From Enoplolaimus lenunculus (Eukaryota > Nematoda > Enoplea > Enoplida > Thoracostomopsidae), in contig JASANG010002343.1 in NCBI GenBank assembly GCA_030248215.1, forward strand, positions 62,001-126,000: a DNA stretch of 64,000 bases. Direction: 5' to 3'. Under the pieces are notes generated by a model. It had not been told where the DNA came from. It was given only the letters and a program-made list of their open reading frames with translations, and did not search any database. The translations under genes and the position numbers were made by a program. Below are positions 56,374-64,000 of the stretch, piece by piece; within the stretch, counting starts at the first letter, position 1, and every line of letters begins with the position of its first letter.

Positions 56374-56671
56374 AGGCTTAGATATAAGCTCAATCTTACG
56401 CTTAGGCTTAGGCTTATGAATATGCTTATACTACCGTAACGGCCCTGTTCTAATGAGCAAATGAGCGAACGATCAGTGTTAACACGAATAAATACCGAAT
56501 GAATTTTTTTTCAACCGCCCAATCAAGATATTAATACGAAGAATACGTCTTTGCGCACTTGCGTTAGTTGTATTTTAATTTAGATTTGTAAGGTTTCCGT
56601 CGTTATTATAACAGAAACAAAATCAAGCAGAAACCAAGCGATGCCAACGTTCTTTAATGACGTCACAATCA

Positions 56672-56831
56672 GGCCCGTAGCCAGCCCACCTTGCTAGCGG
56701 GGGACTAAAAATATTTCAGGAGGCACATGTAAATGTTTTCAATAACTTATAAGCGAGGTTGAAAATCTTCTAGGGGGGGCAAAATTTTTCCAAGGGGGGC
56801 TGAGCTCCCCCTGTCCCCCTTGGCTACGGGC
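56672..56831 (+). mobile_element. GGCCCGTAGCCAGC-family MITE, best copy
   Basis: Starts GGCCCGTAGCCAGCCCACCT and ends CCCTTGGCTACGGGCC: the outer 11 bases are perfect inverses and the pairing extends inward through the G- and C-rich flanks. 160 bp, with GCGAGGTTGAAAATCTTCTA in the centre. Confidence 0.85.
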
Positions 56832-57783
56832 CCCGGACACAACCAGGATGACTTTGCATAACAGCTTGAGGAAATATGCCTTGGTTACGCAAACATCCTA
56901 TATTTACAGCAACACAGGTAGTGGCACAACCACAATAGGAGAAAGCCAGGCTAAACTGATTAACTGTTTACTTTAGGTTTTAAGCATTGGACATTTTGTT
57001 ATAATTGCAACCGGCTGTTCTGTAGCTTTTGTTCTAAAAATCTTCAAGTTACCGTTGCGGAACAATTGGTATGTATGGACCAAACTTGCGTCAATGTGAC
57101 GTGTTGTTTCTGTTTTTTGAAGCTGTTGAGCTTGCAAAATGATTTGGAACATTTGCTCCAATGAAATCGAAAGCAGAAAAAGCAAAAGCGCGCGTATTTT
57201 AGGGTCGTTGCCGGAGGGACAAGGGAATCATGACCCGGACAACAATATTTCTGACGGGCCTCGTCGTAGCCCCCTCCACTGGATCAACTATTGTTTGTGT
57301 CCCCCCTAACCGAAGATTCTGGCTACGTCCATGACGTATTTCAACGTTCAGACGTCATCTATTTGCGTTCGTTAAGCACACCTTGGATTTTTGGATTTTA
57401 ACTAAGGTATATTGAAAAGGCTCAATTGAACGGTAAACGATTTATGCCGGTAAAAATAAAACGGATGCAAAATCAACAATTTCCTATTTTATATAAGCAA
57501 AATCAAATGTTTTAGTACGTTGGCCACATCTGCTTCCGAAGTTCGTTTCAGTGGAAACTGTTTGAAAATTAGAAATCAAATTAAATCATTTATTATGTCA
57601 AAACGGTTGGATGAGCTTTTGTATTAAAACGTTGGTATGCGCGCATACGTAACTTAAATAACAATTCTCATTTGTTTCTCATCAGCCAATGCTGCAGAAC
57701 GTTTCATGCCCATATTCTCAAATGTATATAACAACTATCACCAGGTATAGTGACATATGACGCAAAACTCGTATTGAAACGAA

Positions 57784-60700
57784 ATGCAAAGCTTAAGCGA
57801 CATGTCGAGTCCGCGACAATCCCGAAGTGTTCACCAGCTTTCGCCATCACCAGCGAGCAGCGATGCAACTTCAGTAATCCCAAGTCGTATTCATAGCACC
57901 ACAGCAAGTCCACAAGGAAGAGGAGCAGCCGCTAGTGGCCCAGTGGATTTTGTGCTGGTGTACCGTATCAACGACATCGATCATGTTTCGCTGCGTGCTA
58001 AATTCGAATCGATACTAAAACGAGAAGGTCTGGATGCCACCAAAGAAATTCACGAGGAATTAGTGTTCGTTAAGCTGCGAGCGACGTTTCAGCGGTTGTG
58101 TTTGGAAGCCGAGCGGATCAAGTTGGAGATGCCGTTGAAAGGCGTAAGCTATTTGTGCAGCTTAATTGAAGACCGGATGACGGATTATAAACCGTTTTGG
58201 CTTTAGCTTATAAAATGGTGGTTTCTTTGCGGATAATGACCAGAATGTTCGTGTTGCTTATTATTTTGCGTTCCACCTGCGTTGAAATTTGAGACTAGTA
58301 TACCTAGCAGTGAGTTTTGATAAGTAAAGCTCTAGGAACCACTTTATTCTGAATAATAATGCTCACTCACACGACCAGTTTTAATATTAATTCACTGAAC
58401 TTGACCAAGGAAAAATCAGACTCAATATTGGGTTCAAATTTTAACAGATGGAGTTTAAAGCCAAATTTAAAATAATTAAATATCTCTCAAGGTGTATCAT
58501 TTAAAATAGCTTCAAAATTACAACTTTTGTTTTACTTTATACCAACTGATTTTTCTGCTCCTTTTCTGTGTTGATGCTGATCTGAGAGCGTCAACAAAGA
58601 TGTGACGTTATTAAACACTACTTTTGACAGCATTGTGTTACAGGGTGTTGTGGTCAGAGAACCTTCAAATAGTTATTTGTCGCTGATTAAACAACGGATA
58701 TGCGATTGGTTAACTACTGACAACGAAGGTAAGCTCTGACAAGTAGGATTGCAACCGCTTCCGCAAGTCCTGTTTTGAGACCAGTGACGGATCCACAAAT
58801 TTCTAAAATGAGTACCGCGTGCGATATAATAGAGAAACAAACCTGCGAGTGAAGCGAGCGAAACACGACTGTTACTTTAGTGCTATATCTAATAACAAAA
58901 TCTTGGCTTAGATCTCTGTTATAAGACGGTCTGGGTCGGAATGGGGTTGACCCCTCTTAGATCCGCCAGTGGTTGATACGGGTTTTTTTCTGAAATCAAA
59001 CCGAGTATCATTTTGGTTCAAACGAGCTGGTTTATTAAAATTATCACAGCATTCGATGGTTCTTGAACCAGTCAGTTGTCAATTTTAGGTTTAATATATA
59101 AATTATGTTCAGTGAGAACCCAATGTTTAAACGGGTTTCATTTTCGGTTTTTATTTTAAACCGATCCAGCGTTGACGCAAGTCTGCCACTCATGAACTTG
59201 GTCGCCACCGAGCAAATGGATCTAGGGACGGGAGTTCTCGGGGTCGAATCATCCCGTTGGAGCCACGCATGCTGAGATTGCGTTTGGGTACTCGGCCGGT
59301 TCGCTCGCGAGTTTTTCTTGCACAAGCTTTTGAACAAACCGCTGACACTAAACTTTAAATACTGGTTACAAAGTTCACTTGGATATTAAATCATTGACGC
59401 TTCATTGCGGAGAAGTCAGGACAAGGCTTCTTTTATAATTCTGGTAAAGATCATTGCGGACGGCTTTCAACTTTTCCACCAAGCCAACTAAACGTACCAA
59501 CAATGATGACAAAGCCGCTCGTTGTAAGCATTACTAGAAAGCATAAAAATAACACAAAAAATCAGCCAATGTAAAGAACAGCAGCGGAACAGTATTATAA
59601 ACATCTTCCTAAGCCTAAGCGTAAGAATTAGCATATTCCTAAGCCTAAGCCTAAGCGTAAGAATAAGCATATTCCTAAGCCTAAGCCTAAGCCTAAAATC
59701 TAAGCCAAGTAAAATAAACAGTCTAAAGCTTAAGCTTACTCTTTTCTTGTCCCACAGAAAAACGTTCCGCCCCTGATCGTTACACGGCGCAAAAATCATA
59801 TCGAAAAGCATACAAAATAATACACGAAAAACATAGAAAATAATATACGAAAAGTACAAACAATAATATACGAAGAGCATATAAGAAAATGGAAGAAGTT
59901 GTTTGAAATCTTAAAAATCGGATCGGTGGACGAAATAGTTAAATTATATGCAACACCTAAGACTAATTTGTTTTATTAGCGCTAATAAAATCCCATCGCG
60001 GACGTCGAAATTGAACAGAAATACTACATTTTTCAGTGGATTACGTCAGTGCGCCTTTTGAAATGGGCAAAATCGATTTCTTTGATGGATCCGCGAATCC
60101 TAAAACGTTTTTTCGAACGTCTCAACGTGGCTTTTTGGTAAGCTTTCACCAAATCTGAATTGTGCTTAATACAAGGATACAGTAGTTCTTATACACGGAA
60201 ATTTGAATTTGATTGATCCTCCTAGCTGTAAGCATCAAGTTTGACATCCGCAGCTGCTACAGTTTGCTTGTTTAAAAGTCCATTTACCTACTGGTGATAG
60301 ATGCTACACGCATAATGCTATAAGTTTGGGCCAGCTTAAGCTTTAGACTAATTTTTTTGCTTGGCTTAGGCTTAGGCTTAGGAATATGCTCATTCTTACG
60401 CGTAGCTTTAGGTTTAGACTTAGGCTTAGGCTTTAAGAATATGCTTTCAATACTGTTACGCCCCTGTTCTTTACATTGGCCTAGGTTGTCTCGGAGAAAA
60501 CAAGTGTTTAATTGACATTGAAATCAATCAGTGGAAATTTCTTTGAAACGGCCCCACGTTCAAAACGCTTTTATTAATCTGCACGTTCACTTGTAACTTG
60601 CGCTGAAATCGCTGAATTTTGGGGTGTTGATAATAGATACATATAAACCAACTAAACATAATCAAAGTGGAATTTTAGTGGACCGGGTTTTCACAATGTT

Positions 60701-63269
60701 TAATCGGACATACTTCTACGGCACCTGAGCCTCCCTAACTGCCAGGTGCTCACATAGTAGTTCAGTTCGATAATTTCAGTGTTACGAAAATTCTAACCTT
60801 CATGATCGAAAAAGGTATTCTAAAGCCTGTTAAAAGTGTTTTTTTCTTGTTCAGTAATTTCGTGAGAAAAAAATATTCTCTTCATCTCCATGTATACCTC
60901 ATCGCTGAGCTACGTGCCCGTGTCGATTTGTTTTATTTTAAGATCTATCATATCCTGATCAATTTGAACATTTCAACGACTCCATTAGGTCAAGGGAGTA
61001 CACCAAGTTCACCGTGGACAGCGAACAGTAGACGCAGCGACGACTCTTCATTTGGCGATCACAGCCATCCTGATGATTCAATAGTACAAAAGAAAGGTAC
61101 ATAAATACGCTCAACAGGAACATTTATGGTCAAAATGCAAAAAAAAATAAATGAAATATGTGATAGCAATTTTTCCAGAGATCTGGTAACAGAAAACATA
61201 TCATTCGGGGAAAAAAGGTGTAACTGGATCCCCCTTCGTTTCCGGAAGAAATCGATGTTTGTTTCTGTTTCTGTTTACAGTACAGAAACACCGGATACTG
61301 TGTTATTTTTATGCTCGAAAACAGTCTTTGTACATCATGCGCAAATTTTCAATACAAATATCAACCAATGGACTTCGACAAGAAACGGAAATGACAAAAT
61401 TCATCCAAGACCTTAACCATAACGTGTATCCGGTTTACTATTTTTTAATTAAAATTTGCATGCCTCAGTAGCTTAAGTTTGACAACAAAGCTGGAATATG
61501 GAGCGGTGATGCTTTGAGAGAGCATAAAACGTTTCTGTTCAACACAAACAACGCATATGACAACAAAAATTGAACGTTTTTTAGACGAACGTAGAGCGTT
61601 TTTTAATATTTTTTGTTTGGTCCGCATGCCAAACTTATGACCCATCGTTGTAAACCCACTTTTTTCGCCACATGCTAAATTTGGGCTCGTATTCCCAAAT
61701 GTGAGGTTGTGCCTGTGGCACCTGTCATCAGTTGGTGATAGGTGTCGTAAACGTTCGGAACAGTATATGGTGAACTTTGAAATTCAGCCTATTTTTTTAG
61801 ATAGGATAAGCCCTACTTATATGCAGATTTTGGTATCTGTATACATGCTATCACTAGCGGACCCCCTGATAGGCTCTAATTCATTTTAGGTTTACTGTAT
61901 TTGCTCATGAAGAAAGCGTACATTGATGCGTTTGTACTGCATGATCAGTCCGTAGAAGATCCATTTTACATTAAATTGCGAAACCAAAACGAAATGGAAT
62001 TTTGTGATGTAAGAAACTTTAAGCATTCTTGAGAGTAAGGGAGGTACCCTCTGGCGAGGCCAAATAAATATCAGTCCCCCTCTTATTCGGGTCATTACAG
62101 TGCATCCATATTTTCAGCAAATTTAAGTCATTTCAAGTTCCCACCGTTCAAACATTTTGGTCGCCAAAACAGGAACTTGACTATTGAAATTGATTTAATT
62201 TTTTAAATTTTTTTGTATTTCTGTATCTTTCTCGACTTTATTAAATTGAAATTATTTTTTATTTTAAATTGTTTTATTATACTTGTTGCAGTATCCTCCT
62301 GGAAAAGCAGACGCTCGCTACTCCCTGAATCACACCTGGATGAAAGTGTTCAAATTTCAACCGCTGTGGAAAGTTCGAAATTATTTCGGCGAAAAAATTG
62401 CGTTTTATTTCGCGTGGCAAGGCGAATTAGTGTCGTATTTGTGGATTCCGGCAATCATTGGAGCTATCGTGTACACTCATGGATTTTATCGATGGTACGT
62501 TTTAATTTGAGTTAACATTGGCTGAGTTTCTGAAATTTTACTTAAGTATAGATTTGTACTGAACTTTTATGTAAAGCATGTAAAGCACTAACTTTGATTT
62601 AAACACGTAACTTTTTGAACTAAAGATAAACAAGCGTTTTAGTTGGCTAACATGGAATGACGAATCTGTGATTTACTTTACGTCAAGGCGTAAGTTTGAG
62701 TATCAACGCTAAATCACAGGCCAAATATTTACAGGTCGGTGGACTTAGGTGTTTACTATAATTTAGGTACAGCGTTAGAAATGCAACAATTTCAGTTGTA
62801 CATTTGCCAACCTGATAAGCATTTGCTATTTTGCTTTGGCCAATATCAGAGCCGTAACAGTAGTATAAGCGTATTCCTAAGGTTAAACCTAAGCTTAAGC
62901 GTAAGGAATTAGCTTAGTCCTAAACATACGGCTATGCCTAAGCTTAAACCTAAGCAAAATTTAGTCTAATGCTTTTAAGTTAGGATTTAAGAGAGCGCTA
63001 TTATTCAAATTTTTGACGATGTACTGTTGAAATTTCTTATACTTAAAAATCATTCTATGAAATTTTAAATTAAAAAAAGTGGTTTTCGTTTTCAGTTTTC
63101 TAAATGAAACCGAAAGCGAAGGAAAACGTCTTCTGCAGTGTGTCGCAACAACTGACACTGGTTACCATTATCAGCAAAAAATGATCAGTTCAGTTGGTGG
63201 TATCTTGGGCGACGCGGTTGATACAAGTGTTAAAGTAGACGAGTTGCCTCATTGTTACACCATGACGCA
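57784..63269 (+). CDS. Anoctamin (TMEM16) membrane protein, 5' part of the gene
   Basis: Exons 57,784-58,143, 58,644-58,728, 60,037-60,137, 60,766-60,814, 60,989-61,096, 61,890-62,008, 62,292-62,494 and 63,096-63,269 encode the first 399 residues. An in-frame stop precedes the ATG by two codons. Residues 1-52 are a Ser/Pro-rich leader. The anoctamin dimerisation domain starts at VDFVLVYR (54-61), with FVKLRATFQRLCLEAERIKL, and continues through SAPFEMGKIDFFDGSANPKT and FFRTSQRGFL. The cytosol-membrane junction has NYFGEKIAFYFAWQGEL (about 304-320), then the first membrane segment LWIPAIIGAIVYTHGF and a loop with a glycosylation site (NET). Anoctamins are dimeric ten-pass proteins acting as calcium-activated chloride channels or lipid scramblases; the calcium-binding helices lie outside the window, so the subtype is open. 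The reading ends at ACGCA|GTAAGC (phase 2), where the gene continues. An in-frame TAA two bases into that intron is not the likely end. The fourth exon (17 codons) is the least certain. Confidence 0.92.
58781..58972 (+). mobile_element. MITE with CCAGTGACGGATCCA termini
   Basis: Termini CCAGTGACGGATCCA and TTAGATCCGCCAGTGG are inverted repeats with a few mismatches, about 192 bp apart. The interior has GCGAGTGAAGCGAGCGAAA, a phrase that recurs (GCGAGCGAAGCGAGC) at 17,265 and in the element of about 810 bp. It lies in anoctamin intron 2. Confidence 0.7.
59565..59790 (+). mobile_element. TTAGGC-cored MITE in anoctamin intron 2
   Basis: Left end GCCAATGTAAAGAACAGCAG, right end CGCCCCTGATCGTTACACGG. 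The core is the longest in the window, with a duplicated block of CCTAAGCCTAAGCGTAAGAA followed by TTAGCATATTCCTAAGCC or a variant. Confidence 0.82.
60331..60481 (-). mobile_element. TTAGGC-cored MITE, reversed, in anoctamin intron 3
   Basis: It ends GCCCCTGTTCTTTACATTGG CC, the inverted family terminus, and has TTAGGC runs in the core. The other end abuts a fragment of the GGCCCGTATTCT family (60,290-60,330). Confidence 0.75.
61686..61760 (+). repeat. Fragment of the GGCCCGTATTCT MITE family
   Basis: CTCGTATTCCCAAATGTGAG and GGCACCTGTCATCAGTTGGT match the terminal part of the nested element at 31,865-32,090. Anoctamin intron 5. Confidence 0.6.
62035..62101 (-). mobile_element. CCCGAATAAGAGG-family MITE end
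   Basis: TACCCTCTGGCGAGGCCAAA followed by CTCTTATTCGGGTCATTACA. Only the terminal 65 bases are present, 27 bases after the donor of anoctamin exon 6. Confidence 0.7.
62846..62975 (+). mobile_element. TTAGGC-cored MITE relic in anoctamin intron 7
   Basis: It starts CAGAGCCGTAACAGTAGTAT and has CCTAAGGTTAAACCTAAGC and CCTAAGCTTAAACCTAAGC cores; the right terminus is lost after TTTAGTCTAATGCTT. Confidence 0.65.
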
Positions 63270-63469
63270 GTAAGCACATCACCGTTAACTGCAGCGGTGT
63301 CAAACAGCCTTGCGCGTAATACCAGTTTGCAGGGGCGTAGCCAGGATTTATGGAAAATTCGGTTATGTTCAATAAAAATTTCGGCCGGTGTAAGGATCAG
63401 GGCGGAATGTTTTTGTGCGTAACTGCTATTCAGCAAGTTTAAGTTTAGATGATTTTTTCGCTTAGGCTT

Positions 63470-64000
63470 TTCCTCGAAGTGCTGCGATATACATGGTTTT
63501 TCCCTTAATTTCTCCGAAACATGTGGCCACGCCGGGTTTCGAACGGCGGACCTCGCTTGCGAGTCAAGCGCGCTACCCGTTACACCACGCGGCGTATGTT
63601 ATAATTTCCTCTGGTGCTATATGTGCACGAGCAGGTATGTGTCGTATAATTACACACTCTGCACATACACAAGCTAAGGAACACCGCGTATACTCACATT
63701 CCCCGTTCTTTAGGCTGTCGCCGCGGACCGCGAATTCAAGTTTATCCGAATCCATAGGCCTGCAATTTACAGCGCCCATCTCGGTGGGACCACCATGTCA
63801 CAGAACTGCACGGTCGGGACGACCAATTTTCTCCGAAGTACTGCGAATATGCATGGTTTTTCCCCTAAATTTCTCCGAAAAATATGGCCTCGCCGGGAAT
63901 CGAGCCTCGGACCTCTCGCTCGCGAATCAAACGCGCTACTCATTACACTACCCGGCCAATGTTATAATTCCTTCTGGTGATATATGTGCACAAGTATGTA
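63470..64000 (-). repeat. Two SINE-like repeats with tRNA heads
   Basis: Two direct copies (about 63,470-63,630 and 63,825-64,000, the second cut by the window edge). Each has CTCCGAARTRCTGCGA, CATGGTTTTTCCC and ATTTCTCCGAAA, then a reversed tRNA-like body (minus strand: GTGGTGTAACGGGTAGCGCG with CCGCCGTTCGAAACCC; GTAGTGTAATGAGTAGCGCG with CCGAGGCTCGATTCCC), then TGTTATAATTYCTTCTGGTG-like sequence. The anticodon arms fold, but the U before the anticodon is missing, so they are SINE heads rather than tRNA genes. They lie in the anoctamin intron that leaves the window. Confidence 0.7.

Larger units (their letters stand above)
53043..57783. other. Region between small secreted gene and anoctamin
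   Basis: It holds relics of the TTAGGC-cored family (53,372-53,500, 54,700-54,775, 55,683-55,765, 56,378-56,455), a fragment with the CCCGAATAAGAGG phrases (54,076-54,130), an element of about 810 bp (54,829-55,641), a full CCCGAATAAGAGG MITE (55,925-56,373) and a GGCCCGTAGCC MITE (56,672-56,831). No supported exon. A 70-codon minus frame at 56,973-57,185 has no recognisable homology. Confidence 0.55.

Noticed and set aside
56973-57185. 70-codon minus frame MLFLLSISLEQMFQ...
   Set aside because: No partner exons, no known homology, and it lies in a transposon-rich spacer.
63270-63272. TAA at 63,270 as the end of the anoctamin gene
   Set aside because: It overlaps a strong GTAAGC donor, and the protein would stop after one of ten membrane segments.

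Overview
This is a piece of an animal nuclear genome. It is AT-rich, its genes are split by introns of about 0.5 to 4.6 kb, and the space between genes is packed with short non-autonomous DNA transposons, tRNA-derived SINEs and minisatellites. I joined exons by hand from splice sites, intron phase and open frames, and every join listed keeps the frame. The species cannot be named. The AT-AC (U12-type) intron shows that the lineage kept the minor spliceosome. A transposon family here carries TTAGGC-type hexamers, the telomere unit of nematodes, but that is weak evidence because the hexamers sit inside mobile elements.

Layout. 1-3,600: repeats only. 3,602-7,092 (-): gene A, a secreted or membrane-anchored protein of unknown family. 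9,282-13,204 (-): gene B, a 356-residue four-pass protein of claudin/PMP22 type. 16,423-19,845 (-) and 24,221-28,590 (-): genes C and D, two clear paralogues of about 255 residues in a family I do not recognise; they share intron phases and two exon lengths. 28,591-37,817: about 9 kb of nested mobile elements. 37,818-46,471 (+): an SRSF10-type SR splicing factor of 371 residues with a 4.57 kb AT-AC intron that splits RNP1. 46,472-52,113: repeats and nothing recognisable. 52,114-53,042 (+): a small secreted six-cysteine protein with a hydrophobic tail. 53,043-57,783: repeats. 57,784 to the right edge (+): the first eight coding exons of an anoctamin (TMEM16), which continues beyond the window.

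The left 28 kb is a one-strand cluster of surface or secreted proteins (A to D). The right half holds conserved housekeeping genes on the other strand. Nothing suggests operons or bacterial sequence. The points most worth a second look are the minor intron of the SRSF10 gene with its overlapping alternative donor, the C/D family, two transposons that enclose a tRNA-like core, and several nested insertions whose target-site duplications are still readable.
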